From Nocardia veterana NBRC 100344 (GTDB lineage: Bacteria > Actinomycetota > Actinomycetes > Mycobacteriales > Mycobacteriaceae), in assembly GCF_000308855.1 (NCBI RefSeq), contig NZ_BAGM01000004.1, positions 95,073 through 159,072 of the forward strand: a stretch of DNA of 64,000 bases. Direction: 5' to 3'. Made by a program: the position numbers and the translations under genes. Below, one piece after another: positions 1 to 8,384 of the stretch. The notes under the pieces are model-generated. The model was not told the DNA's origin and ran no database searches. It saw only the letters and a list, made by a program, of their open reading frames with translations. How positions within the stretch are numbered: the first letter of the stretch is position 1; each line of letters begins with the position of its first letter.

Positions 1-2
1 AC

Positions 3-1466
3 GCCACCTCCGGCCTGGAGAACTGTCTGGTCATCTTCTGGCTCGGCGTGCTGTGGTGGTTGCTGCTGCGCTGGAGCCAGGACGAGAAACCGCGTCTGGC
101 AAACCTTCTCGTGGCCGGCTTCTGGGCGGGACTGTGCTGGGTCATCCGCCCGGAGATGACCGTGATCGGCGGTCTGGCCCTGGTCGTGCTGTTCTTCTCG
201 CCGATGCCGCGGACTCGGTTGCGGCCGATGCTGATTCGCGCGCTGCTGGTGGTGGTCGGCGGCGCGGTGTCGGTCGGCTATCAGATCTGGCGCATGGGCT
301 ATTACGGCCTGCCCTATCCGAACACTGCCGTGGCCAAGGAGGCCGGCGGGGCGAAATGGGGTCAGGGCCTGAAATATCTGTGGGATCTGGTCGGCCCGTA
401 CTACCTGTGGATTCCGCTGCTGGTGCTGATCGTGGTGGCGGCAGTGCTGATCCGGAGTCGTCGCGGTGGCGCGGCTGCCGAGACCACCGGCGAGGCCCGG
501 CGATCGGCGCGCGTGCAGCAGTGGCTGCGTTCCCCGGCCGCGGTCGTCACCGTGCTGGTCGGTGGCGGTCTGCTGCTGGTCGTCTTCAATATGCGGGTCG
601 GCGGCGACTTCATGCACGGCCGCATGCTGCTGCCCCAGCTGTTCTGCCTGATGCTGCCGGTGTCGGTGCTGCCGGTGCGGCTGCCGGCCCGCGGCGCCGG
701 CCGGTCGGGCTGGCTGCGCTGGTCGTTCGCCGTGCCGGCACTCGCCTGGGTCGGCACCATCGGCTGGGCGCTGTTCGCGGCGAACACCACCGCGAATACC
801 TCGGGCGGTCAGATCAGCGCCTCCGGCATCGTCGACGAACGGGTCTACTACGTGCTCAACAGTGGGCACGACCATCCGGTTCTGGCCGAGGACTATCTGG
901 ACTATCCGCGGATGCGGGCGATGCTGCAGGACATCGCCGCGACCCCGAACGGCGGTCTGCTGATCAATTCGCCGTCGTTCATGATGTGGTACGTCGCGCC
1001 GCCGCCGCTGCCGATTCCGCCCGGCGGTTACGGGCATACGGTGTACTTCCTCAATCTGGGCATGACCAGCATGAACGTGCCGCTCAGCGTGCGGGTCATC
1101 GACCAGGAGGGGTTGGCGTATCCGCTGGCCGCCCACACCGACCGGCTGGCCGACGGCCGGATCGGTCACGACAAGAATCTGTATCCGGACTGGGTCATCG
1201 TCGACACCGGTATGGTCGACCAGCATCCGTGGATGCCGTGGTTCCTCGATCAGCGTTGGGTGCAGCAGGCCCGGACGGCGCTGTCGTGTCCGGCCACGCA
1301 GGATCTGCTGGCGTCCTATCGGGCGCCGCTGACCTGGGATCGCTTCAAACACAACATCATCCAGTCGTTGCATTTCGCGAAGTACCGCATCGACCGGGTG
1401 CCCAAGTACGAAATCCAGCGTTGCCACCTGGTGGACCCGACGGCGCCGCTCCCGGCTCCGAACTAG
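3..1466 (+). CDS. aftB: Arabinofuranosyltransferase AftB, 3'-terminal part
   Basis: Partial gene, open at the left window edge; 487 codons precede the TAG stop. The visible protein starts at an ATSGLEN motif typical of this family, continues with hydrophobic membrane segments and ends in a soluble domain of about 230 residues, as expected for a GT-C enzyme with a periplasmic C-terminus. Known AftB adds the terminal beta-1,2 arabinofuranose residues of arabinogalactan from decaprenylphosphoryl-arabinose, making the sites that receive mycolates. The N-terminal membrane segments must lie upstream of the window. It reads in the same direction as the mycolyltransferases that follow, which is also the M. 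tuberculosis arrangement (aftB next to fbpA). The identification rests on the motif, architecture and context. Confidence 0.85.
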   Translation, partial: ATSGLENCLVIFWLGVLWWLLLRWSQDEKPRLANLLVAGFWAGLCWVIRPEMTVIGGLALVVLFFSPMPRTRLRPMLIRALLVVVGGAVSVGYQIWRMGYYGLPYPNTAVAKEAGGAKWGQGLKYLWDLVGPYYLWIPLLVLIVVAAVLIRSRRGGAAAETTGEARRSARVQQWLRSPAAVVTVLVGGGLLLVVFNMRVGGDFMHGRMLLPQLFCLMLPVSVLPVRLPARGAGRSGWLRWSFAVPALAWVGTIGWALFAANTTANTSGGQISASGIVDERVYYVLNSGHDHPVLAEDYLDYPRMRAMLQDIAATPNGGLLINSPSFMMWYVAPPPLPIPPGGYGHTVYFLNLGMTSMNVPLSVRVIDQEGLAYPLAAHTDRLADGRIGHDKNLYPDWVIVDTGMVDQHPWMPWFLDQRWVQQARTALSCPATQDLLASYRAPLTWDRFKHNIIQSLHFAKYRIDRVPKYEIQRCHLVDPTAPLPAPN

Positions 1467-1649
1467 TCCGCCCCGGGCAACGAATCAGTCGTGTATTAGT
1501 CTCGGTTTGATAACGCCGACGTATCGATTTCACGATACGCTCGGTGACGGACGTCCGTCGGGGGCGCATCGTCGTATGCGCACGGGTGATCATTCGCAGA
1601 GAAGAAACGCGGTCGGACGGGCCGCACTACGGGAAAGGCCGGACAGGGT

Positions 1650-2756
1650 ATGCGAGGCGTGACTGTGCGATGGGTGCAGCAGAGACGTCGGAGACGGTCG
1701 CAGCAACCGTCGGCGCCTCAGCGAGCCGGATGGCTCAAGCGGTCGGCGGTGGGCGTGGCATTGGCGACGTTGCTGCCGTTCGGGGTGTCGGTGGCAGAGG
1801 CCGGACATGCGGCCGCCGCATTCAACCCGTCGGGTATCGATTTCTGGGTCGATTCGTCCATGGGACCGATCAAGTCCCGCATCTTCCGGGCGGCCGACGG
1901 CAACACCAGCCGGGTCGTGTACGCCCTGGACGGTATGCGCGCTCGCGGTGACCTCAACGGCTGGGAGATCGAAACCAACATCATCCCGGCGCTGCAGGGC
2001 GCCAACATCAACGTCGTGATGCCGGTCGGCGGCCCGTCGAGCTTCTACGCCGACTGGAACGCGCCGAGCAACTTCTTCGGCATCGACACCGCGTCGGCCG
2101 GCTCCGCCGGGTCGTCGACAGGTTCGGCGATGACCGGTTCCTCGAACTACAACGAGACCCTGGGCAAGGCCAACACCTACAAGTGGGAAACCTTCCTGAC
2201 CCAGGACCTGCCGAACGCGCTCAGCTCGCGGATGGGCTTCAGCGCCCATCGCAACGGGGTCTTCGGTCTGTCGATGGGCGGTAGCGCCGCGCTGACCCTG
2301 GCGGCGTACCACCCGGAGCAGTTCAGCTACGCGGGTTCCTTCTCCGGTTACCTGAACATCTCCGCGCCGGGTATGCGGGAGGCCATGCGTGTCGCGATGC
2401 TCAGCGCCGGTGGGTACAACATCGACGCGATGGCGCCGCCGTGGGGCCCGCAGTGGTTGCGGATCGATCCGTTCGTCTTCGCGCCGCGGTTGAAGGCCAA
2501 CAACACCCGCCTGTGGGTTGCGGCCGGTAGCGGACTGCCCGCGCCGTCGGACGCGGTCGCTCCGCTCGACATCATCCAGGGCTCGCCGCTGGAAGCGTTG
2601 GCGCTGGCCAACACCCGCGCCTTCCAGGTCCGCATGATGACCCTGGGCGCCGGCAACGTCACCTACGACTTCCCGAATGTGGGTGTGCACAACTGGCACA
2701 ACTGGGAGGCCGAGGTCTACCGAATGCTGCCGGATCTGTCGGCCAATATCGGCTGA
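1650..2756 (+). CDS. Antigen 85-type mycolyltransferase 1
   Basis: Secreted esterase-fold enzyme of 368 residues that would transfer mycolates to trehalose monomycolate or arabinogalactan in the cell envelope. An Arg-rich N-region and a hydrophobic stretch form a signal peptide of about 55 residues ending in an Ala-rich cleavage region before FNPSG. The catalytic triad can be placed: Ser208 in GLSMGGS, Glu315 in PLEALAL and His347 in GVHNW. The ATG at 1650 has an AAAGG about 11 bases upstream; GTG codons a few residues downstream are alternatives. It is first of four tandem paralogues and is closest to the second, with which it shares long identical stretches including the C-terminus LSANIG. 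A stem-loop follows the stop, so it may be its own transcription unit. Confidence 0.9.
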   Translation: MRGVTVRWVQQRRRRRSQQPSAPQRAGWLKRSAVGVALATLLPFGVSVAEAGHAAAAFNPSGIDFWVDSSMGPIKSRIFRAADGNTSRVVYALDGMRARGDLNGWEIETNIIPALQGANINVVMPVGGPSSFYADWNAPSNFFGIDTASAGSAGSSTGSAMTGSSNYNETLGKANTYKWETFLTQDLPNALSSRMGFSAHRNGVFGLSMGGSAALTLAAYHPEQFSYAGSFSGYLNISAPGMREAMRVAMLSAGGYNIDAMAPPWGPQWLRIDPFVFAPRLKANNTRLWVAAGSGLPAPSDAVAPLDIIQGSPLEALALANTRAFQVRMMTLGAGNVTYDFPNVGVHNWHNWEAEVYRMLPDLSANIG

Positions 2757-3115
2757 TCTCAGCGCGATTCGCGGCCCCGCGTCGGTCATCCGGCGCGGGG
2801 CCGTGGCATTTCCGGACCCGGCCGAAGTGATTGCCGAATGCTCGAGCGCCGGGCGTTTGCTGTGTCCCTCTGGGATGGGTTGCCGGAAATCGACCCCGCG
2901 CGCCCTTGTGTCGCAGATCACCTTTCGGAATATTTCCGCGTCGAAACTATTGGCTGCCCCGCCGGATCACCGATACTCGGTGGGTATCGAAGAACCTGCA
3001 GTACAGCGGCGAGTGTCTGGCGCCGAAACGCTTTGTCGGGGTTGTCCGGAATGAGTGGCGGCCGCGCGGTGTGGGATCCGGTGCGGCCGTCGCTTCAGGT
3101 GAAAGGTCGAGTTCG
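2757..3115. other. Intergenic region between mycolyltransferases 1 and 2
   Basis: This 359-base gap holds the stem-loop above and a somewhat AT-richer stretch around 2925-2995 that may carry the promoter of the next gene. The next reading frame stays open upstream as far as 2831, but that part lacks a signal peptide. I see no gene in it. Confidence 0.5.
2772..2803 (+). terminator. Stem-loop terminator after mycolyltransferase 1
   Basis: A perfect 10-base-pair GC-rich outer stem (2772-2781 with 2794-2803) continues into an inner stem closed by a TCAT tetraloop. It lies 16 bases past the stop codon. There is no T-run, which is common for actinobacterial terminators. Confidence 0.7.
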
Positions 3116-4210
3116 ATGCGATTTGCGCGCAGGAAGCCGTTGCTCGGAAGTAGGTCCGGTACCGGGCCCGGTTCGTGGCTCAGGCGCTCGGCGCTGGGTG
3201 TGGCATTGGCACTGTTGCTGCCGCTCGGAGTTTCGGTTGCCGGCAGCGGGGCGAGCGCCTCGGCCGCATTCGATCCGTCGGGCTTCGACTTCTGGGTGGA
3301 TTCTCCGGTCATGGGCCCGGTCAAGTCCCGCATTTTCCGGGCCAAGGACGGCAACACCGACCGCGTCGTCTACGCCCTCGACGGGATGCGGGCCCCGCAG
3401 ACCCTCAACGGCTGGGAGATCGAGACGAATGTCGCCCAGGTACTCACCGACTGGAATATCAATGTGGTGATGCCGGTCGGCGGCCAATCCAGTTTCTACG
3501 CGGACTGGAATGCGCCCAGCTCGTTCTTCGGCATCCCGCCGAGCAATTTCGGCGCCTTCAACAGCGGATCCGGTGCGACCGAGACATTCCTGGGCGGTCC
3601 GGGCAAGGACTATCGCTACGACTGGGAGACCTTCCTGACCGTCCAGCTGCGTAATGCCCTGCGGGATCGGCTCGGCTTCCGGGCCTCCCGCAACGGCGCG
3701 TTCGGATTGTCGATGGGCGGCAGCGCCGCGCTGACCCTGGCGGCGTATCACCCGGACCAGTTCAGCTTCGCCGGTTCCTTCTCCGGATATCTGAACATTT
3801 CCGCACCCGGTATGCGCGAGGCGATTCGGCTCGCGATGATCGACGCGGGCGGTTACAACGTCGATTCGATGGCGCCCCCGTGGGGCCCGCAGTGGCTGCG
3901 GATGGATCCGTTCGTCTTCGCCCCGCGTTTGATCGCCAACAACACCCGCCTGTGGATCGCGGCCGGTAGTGGGGTGCCCTCGCAGCAGGACCTGGGGTTG
4001 CCGCTGCCGGCCGCCGCCGACCACATCGTCCGCGGCGCTCCGCTGGAAGCGCTGGCATTGGCCAATACCCGGGCTTTCCAGGTGCGGATGATGACCCTCG
4101 GCGCGAGCAACATCGTGTATTCGTTCCCGAATGTCGGTGTGCACGACTGGTTCAACTGGCAGGACGAGGCCTACCGGATGATCCCCGACCTTTCGGCCAA
4201 TATCGGCTGA
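3116..4210 (+). CDS. Antigen 85-type mycolyltransferase 2
   Basis: Secreted mycolyltransferase of 364 residues, close paralogue of the preceding gene. The start at 3116 is chosen because AGGTGAAAGG lies just upstream and because it gives a proper signal peptide: basic N-region MRFARRKPLLG, hydrophobic core, and an SASAA cleavage region near residue 45. Catalytic residues are Ser199 (GLSMGGS), Glu311 (PLEALAL) and His343 (GVHDW). The central SGYLNISAPGMREA and PPWGPQWLR segments are the same as in paralogue 1. The difference lies mostly in a Gly/Ser-rich insertion near residues 140-160. A long stem-loop follows the stop. The family attaches mycolates to envelope sugars; which acceptor this copy prefers cannot be read from sequence. 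Confidence 0.9.
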   Translation: MRFARRKPLLGSRSGTGPGSWLRRSALGVALALLLPLGVSVAGSGASASAAFDPSGFDFWVDSPVMGPVKSRIFRAKDGNTDRVVYALDGMRAPQTLNGWEIETNVAQVLTDWNINVVMPVGGQSSFYADWNAPSSFFGIPPSNFGAFNSGSGATETFLGGPGKDYRYDWETFLTVQLRNALRDRLGFRASRNGAFGLSMGGSAALTLAAYHPDQFSFAGSFSGYLNISAPGMREAIRLAMIDAGGYNVDSMAPPWGPQWLRMDPFVFAPRLIANNTRLWIAAGSGVPSQQDLGLPLPAAADHIVRGAPLEALALANTRAFQVRMMTLGASNIVYSFPNVGVHDWFNWQDEAYRMIPDLSANIG

Positions 4211-4592
4211 ACAGCACCCGTCCGCCGCCGTACGAAGAGGCAACCGCCCGCGAATCCGCAGGGGCAGTTGCCTCTTCGGCGTATCCGGCCGAATTTTCCC
4301 GGCCCAGTAGTTGATTCGTCATTTCGGACTGTGATTTCCCGGCGAACGCGATAGGGTCACTGCACGTTTACGAATGGTGCGCGGGCGGATTTCAGCCACC
4401 CGCAGGGGTCCGTGTTGCCAACCAATGGGCGGTCGAATATCGTCCAGCGAGCGCAAGTGCGACCGTTCGTAGCCGCGACGTCACTCGTATCGAAAGGTCG
4501 GGTTCGATATGGGTGCTGATCCCGCCGTCGTAGACGGTGGTGGTCGCGGCGCGGCGACAACAGCAGACAGCAGCAGAAAGAGAGCAGTATCC
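4211..4592. other. Intergenic region between mycolyltransferases 2 and 3
   Basis: This 382-base gap contains the stem-loop and otherwise no recognisable gene. The reading frame of the next gene is open from 4509 but that extension has no ribosome site or signal-peptide character. Promoter elements are probably here; I cannot place them with confidence. Confidence 0.45.
4233..4278 (+). terminator. Stem-loop terminator after mycolyltransferase 2
   Basis: Twelve perfect pairs (4233-4244 with 4267-4278), with further imperfect pairing inside, beginning 22 bases after the stop. Confidence 0.7.
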
Positions 4593-5645
4593 ATGCGTTT
4601 CGGCAGGTCGGCCGCGCCGGTTTCGCATTCGGCGCTCGCGCCGGAAAGAGCCCCGCAGGGGCGGCGAGGTGCTCGGCGTAGTTGGCGCACACGACTTCTC
4701 GCTGTGGGTGCCGCGCTGGCGCTACCGGTCGCGGCGGGCATCATGGCCCCGTCCGCCATCGCCGCACCGATTCACGCGCCCGTGCACCGCACCCCCGCCG
4801 GTGGGTACGACGAACTGATGGTTCCGTCGAGCATGGGCCCGGTGAAGGTTCAGGTGCAGTGGGCGCGCAACGGCGGTAACGGCGCGCTGCTGTTGCTGGA
4901 CGGTCTGCGGGCCCGCGACGACCGCAACGCCTGGTCGTTCGAGACCAACGCGCAGGAGATGTTCGGCAACGACAACGTCACCCTGGTGATGCCGGTGGGT
5001 GGCCAGTCCAGCTGGTACGCCGACTGGCAGGGGCCGAGCAACACCAACGGTCAGAAGTTCACCTACAAGTGGGAGACCTTCCTGACCAAGGAGCTCCCGG
5101 ATTTCCTTTCCAACTACGGTGTTTCGCGGACCAACTACGCGGTGGCCGGCCTGTCGATGAGTGGTCCGGCGGCGCTGCGCCTGGCGGCGTTCCACCGCGA
5201 TCAGTTCAAGTACGCGGCCTCCTTCTCCGGTCCGCTGAACTGGAACGCGCCGGGTATGCGCGAGGCGATTCGCGTGATGATGCTCGACGCCGGCCGCTTC
5301 AACGTCGACTCGATGGCCGCGCCGTGGAGCCCGCAGTGGCTGCGTTCGGACCCGGTGGTCTTCGCGCCGCAGCTGCGCGGCCTGCCGATGTTCATCTCGT
5401 CGGCCAGCGGTCTGCCGGGTGCCTACGACCACCCGAACTCCCCGGTCGGCCTGTTCAACACCGGTAACGCGATGGGCATCGAGCTGATCTCGATGGTCAG
5501 CACCCGCTCCTTCCAGGCGCGGCTGAACTCGCTGGGCATTCCGGCGGCCTACGACTTCCCGCCGACCGGTACCCACTCCTGGCACTACTGGCAGGACGAG
5601 CTGGCCAAGGCGCGTCCGGGCATCCTGTCCGCTCTGAACGCCTGA
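4593..5645 (+). CDS. Antigen 85-type mycolyltransferase 3
   Basis: Secreted mycolyltransferase of 350 residues. The ATG at 4593 follows an AGAAAGAGAG purine tract and begins MRFGRS, like paralogue 2; an Arg-rich region and hydrophobic core end near APSAIAAP, a likely signal-peptidase site around residue 55. Active-site serine is Ser188 in GLSMSGP and the histidine is His328 in GTHSW; the acidic residue is expected in GIELISM. It lacks the long insertion of copies 1 and 2 and its GTHSWHYW end is closer to mycobacterial antigen 85. A perfect palindrome follows the stop. Confidence 0.9.
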   Translation: MRFGRSAAPVSHSALAPERAPQGRRGARRSWRTRLLAVGAALALPVAAGIMAPSAIAAPIHAPVHRTPAGGYDELMVPSSMGPVKVQVQWARNGGNGALLLLDGLRARDDRNAWSFETNAQEMFGNDNVTLVMPVGGQSSWYADWQGPSNTNGQKFTYKWETFLTKELPDFLSNYGVSRTNYAVAGLSMSGPAALRLAAFHRDQFKYAASFSGPLNWNAPGMREAIRVMMLDAGRFNVDSMAAPWSPQWLRSDPVVFAPQLRGLPMFISSASGLPGAYDHPNSPVGLFNTGNAMGIELISMVSTRSFQARLNSLGIPAAYDFPPTGTHSWHYWQDELAKARPGILSALNA

Positions 5646-5670
5646 TCACCGGCCATAACGCAACCGACAT

Positions 5671-5703
5671 CGGCGCCGCGCAGATCTGATCTGCGCGGCG
5701 CCG
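5671..5703 (+). terminator. Palindromic terminator after mycolyltransferase 3
   Basis: A perfect inverted repeat of 16 bases per arm (5671-5686 and 5688-5703) separated by one base, starting 26 bases after the stop. The transcript could fold into a stem of about 13 pairs with a small loop. Confidence 0.7.
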
Positions 5704-5809
5704 GTTCGTTGCGGGACGGCCCTGCTTGCCTTGTGCGCTGCCATTTCTCAGGTTTGCTGTCCGCGCGTCCTACCGCCTCGAGCGGCCCGCGCGCGGTACA
5801 AACACTCCT

Positions 5810-7687
5810 GTGGCAGGTGTGGTTTCCGGTTTCCGGGGGACAGTTCGTCGCGGCCGCTGGGGGCGGCGGCGACTGACGATGCTGGCCGCGCTGGTGGTTG
5901 TGCCGTTGGCTTCCGGGATCGCCGTCGCACCCGCGCCCGTCACCGCACAACCCGCGGCCGTGCCGGCGCCCAGCGCCGCGACCGTGCAGAAGGTCGTGTG
6001 GCTGTCCGACCGCCGCGTCTCGCTGTGGGTGAATTCGCCGTCGATGGGCGCACCCGTGCAGGTGCAGCTGTTGCTGGCGCGGGACTGGAATGCCCGCCCG
6101 GACGCGCGATTCCCGTTGCTGTTCATGCTCGACGGGCTGCGGGCCCAGGACGACGAGAGCGGCTGGACCAAGGACGCCGGCGCCGTCGATTTCTACGCCG
6201 ACAAGAACGTCACCGTGGTACTGCCGATCGGCGGCCAGTCGAGTTTCTACTCCGACTGGATGCAGCAGGACAACGGCAAGAACTACAAGTGGGAAACCTT
6301 CCTGACCAAGGAGCTGCCGCCGCTGCTGGAGAACCAGTGGCGGGCCACCGATGTCCGTGGGGTGGAAGGGCTTTCGATGGGCGGTACGGCCGCCATGTTC
6401 CTGGCCGGGCGCAACCCCGGCTGGGTGCGGTACGCGGCCTCGTATTCCGGCTTCCTGACCACGACCAGCGTCGGCATGCCGCAGGCCATCATGTTCGCGA
6501 TGCGCGATGCCGGCGGATTCGATGCCAATGCCATGTGGGGCCCGCCCACCAATCCCGAATGGGCCGACCACGATCCGTATCAGCTCGCGCCCAAACTGAA
6601 GGGCATCAGCCTGTACGTCTCGGCCGGTAGCGGCACCACCGGCGCCTACGACAAACCGTCCGACATTCCGGGGATCAGCACCAATTACGCGGGTATGGGC
6701 CTCGAGATGCTGTCCCGGCTGACCAGCCAGAATTTCGTCGACAAGTTGAACAAGCTGTCGATCCCGGTGCAGGCCAATTACCGTCCCTCCGGCACCCATT
6801 CGTGGCCGTACTGGGATTTCGAGATGCGTCAGTCCTGGCCGCAGGCGGCCGCCGCGCTCGGGGTGGAGGCCGACAAGCCGGCATGCTCGGCCGGTGGCGC
6901 GATCGCCGCGGTGGCTCAGGTCGACAAATGGCTGGGCGACTGTGTGACCGGTGAATATCAGGTCACCAACGGGATCGCCCAGGACTTCAAGGGCGGCCGG
7001 GTGTTCTGGTCCCAGGCCACCGGCGCGCACGCGGTGGCGGGCATGATCGGCGGCACCTATCAGGCGACGGTCGGTCCGGGCGGCCCGCTCGGTCTGCCCA
7101 CCGCCGCCGAGCAGGCCCTTCCGGACGGTCAGGGCCGCTTCCAGAGCTTCGAGGGCGGCTCGGTCTACTGGTCGCCGCAGACGGGCGCGCAGGTGGTGCG
7201 CGGGGCGATCCTGGCCGAATGGGGTCGCGAGGGCTTCGAACGCGGTCCGGCGGGCTATCCGGTCGGACCGGAAGCCAAGACGCCGGACAAGAACGGAATC
7301 GTGCAGGGCTTCCAGGGCGGCCCGATGTACTTCAGCGACAAGACCGGCGCCCATCGGGTGCAGGGCCTGATCCTCGGCAAGTACGCACAGCTGGGCTTCG
7401 AGAACAGCTGGCTCGGTTTCCCGGCCGCCGAGGAGCAGCCCACCAAGGATCTGGGCCGCTACAGCAAGTTCGAGGGCGGCAACATCTATTGGAGTCCGCT
7501 CTCCGGCGCCTGGGCGGTGCGCAACGGGCCGATCATGGACGCCTGGGGACAGCAGGGCTTCGAGAACGGGCGGCTCGGCTATCCGATCAGCGACGAGTTC
7601 CCGGTTCCCGGCGGGGTGCAGCAGAACTTCCAGACCGGATTCATCGTGGTCCGCGACGGCAAACCGCCGGAGGTCCACGGGGCATAG
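5810..7687 (+). CDS. Antigen 85-type mycolyltransferase with C-terminal LGFP repeats
   Basis: A 625-residue secreted fusion. Residues to about 50 form a signal peptide; 60-360 are the antigen 85 domain with Ser189 in GLSMGGT and His330 in GTHSW; from about 390 to the end come roughly four LGFP-type repeats, recognisable by LGLP, AGYPVG, LGFPAA and LGYPIS and by repeated GG-x-Y/F-W/F-S patterns. Such repeats are believed to bind the cell wall, so this copy may be wall-anchored. A similar architecture is known in corynebacterial mycolyltransferases. The start is uncertain: GTG at 5810 or 5819, or TTG at 5726, have no clear ribosome site, and the ATG at 5879 would remove the basic N-region. It is the most divergent and the last of the tandem set. 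Confidence 0.85.
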   Translation: MAGVVSGFRGTVRRGRWGRRRLTMLAALVVVPLASGIAVAPAPVTAQPAAVPAPSAATVQKVVWLSDRRVSLWVNSPSMGAPVQVQLLLARDWNARPDARFPLLFMLDGLRAQDDESGWTKDAGAVDFYADKNVTVVLPIGGQSSFYSDWMQQDNGKNYKWETFLTKELPPLLENQWRATDVRGVEGLSMGGTAAMFLAGRNPGWVRYAASYSGFLTTTSVGMPQAIMFAMRDAGGFDANAMWGPPTNPEWADHDPYQLAPKLKGISLYVSAGSGTTGAYDKPSDIPGISTNYAGMGLEMLSRLTSQNFVDKLNKLSIPVQANYRPSGTHSWPYWDFEMRQSWPQAAAALGVEADKPACSAGGAIAAVAQVDKWLGDCVTGEYQVTNGIAQDFKGGRVFWSQATGAHAVAGMIGGTYQATVGPGGPLGLPTAAEQALPDGQGRFQSFEGGSVYWSPQTGAQVVRGAILAEWGREGFERGPAGYPVGPEAKTPDKNGIVQGFQGGPMYFSDKTGAHRVQGLILGKYAQLGFENSWLGFPAAEEQPTKDLGRYSKFEGGNIYWSPLSGAWAVRNGPIMDAWGQQGFENGRLGYPISDEFPVPGGVQQNFQTGFIVVRDGKPPEVHGA

Positions 7688-7832
7688 GCCGATAAATCAC
7701 CTTTAAGCGGTTGGTGAGGGTTCCGGCCACGGGAGCCCGGTCCGCGCGGGTTGCCGTTAACCTGGAGCCCGACCTGCTAGGCCTTGTGAAAGAAGTTCTA
7801 GCCCTCTGCGAACTAGATCGAGGACACGATTC

Positions 7833-8384
7833 ATGCTTCGGACCCGTCCGGTCGGAGAACGGTACGTCGCCGGTGGCAAGGTTGCCGGCATCGTGGTGGC
7901 CTTGGCCGCCACCGGTTTACTCGCCGCCTGTGGCGGTAACGATTCGACGGCGTCGAGCACGCCGACCCTGAAGCCTTCGACCACGACCGCCGCGGCGTCG
8001 TCGGCGCAGTCGGCCCCCGGTAGCGCGCAGCAGCCCGCCCCCGAACCCTCCACGGAGCAGGCGCCCGCGCCGACCAGCGTGAACGAGCGCCCGGAGCCGG
8101 CGCAGCCGAGTGCGGCCGACCATCCGCCGCTGTCGGACAAGGATCAGGCCTACCTGGACGAGCTGAAGAAGCGCGGGGTGACTCCCTCGAGCCCGGACAT
8201 CGCCCTCACCGCCGCCAACTACGTCTGCCAGAGCAAGGCCAGCGGTGCCTCCGATCAGGAGGTCAAGACCTTCGTCAACGCGATGGCCGGCACCGATCCT
8301 GGCTTCGACCCGCAGAAGATGTCCGTCGAGCAGGCGGGTCAGATCTATATCGACGTCGCGACCCAGACCTACTGCAACAAGTGA
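7833..8384 (+). CDS. DUF732-type lipoprotein
   Basis: Predicted lipoprotein of 183 residues. A basic N-terminus and hydrophobic core end in the lipobox LLAAC near residue 33. A Ser/Thr/Pro/Ala-rich low-complexity linker (about 35-100) leads to a small C-terminal domain with two cysteines that resembles the DUF732 fold (around LTAANYVCQS and QTYCNK). The start at 7833 has GAGGA eight bases upstream. Its TGA stop overlaps the GTG start of the next gene by four bases, so it should be translationally coupled to the Culp6-like lipase and may act with it at the outer face of the membrane. Precise function unknown. Confidence 0.75.
   Translation: MLRTRPVGERYVAGGKVAGIVVALAATGLLAACGGNDSTASSTPTLKPSTTTAAASSAQSAPGSAQQPAPEPSTEQAPAPTSVNERPEPAQPSAADHPPLSDKDQAYLDELKKRGVTPSSPDIALTAANYVCQSKASGASDQEVKTFVNAMAGTDPGFDPQKMSVEQAGQIYIDVATQTYCNK

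Noticed and set aside
53..1510. Long second reading frame overlapping aftB on the plus strand
   Set aside because: Its translation is Arg/Gly/Ala-rich low-complexity typical of a GC-rich shadow frame; aftB in the other frame has family motifs.
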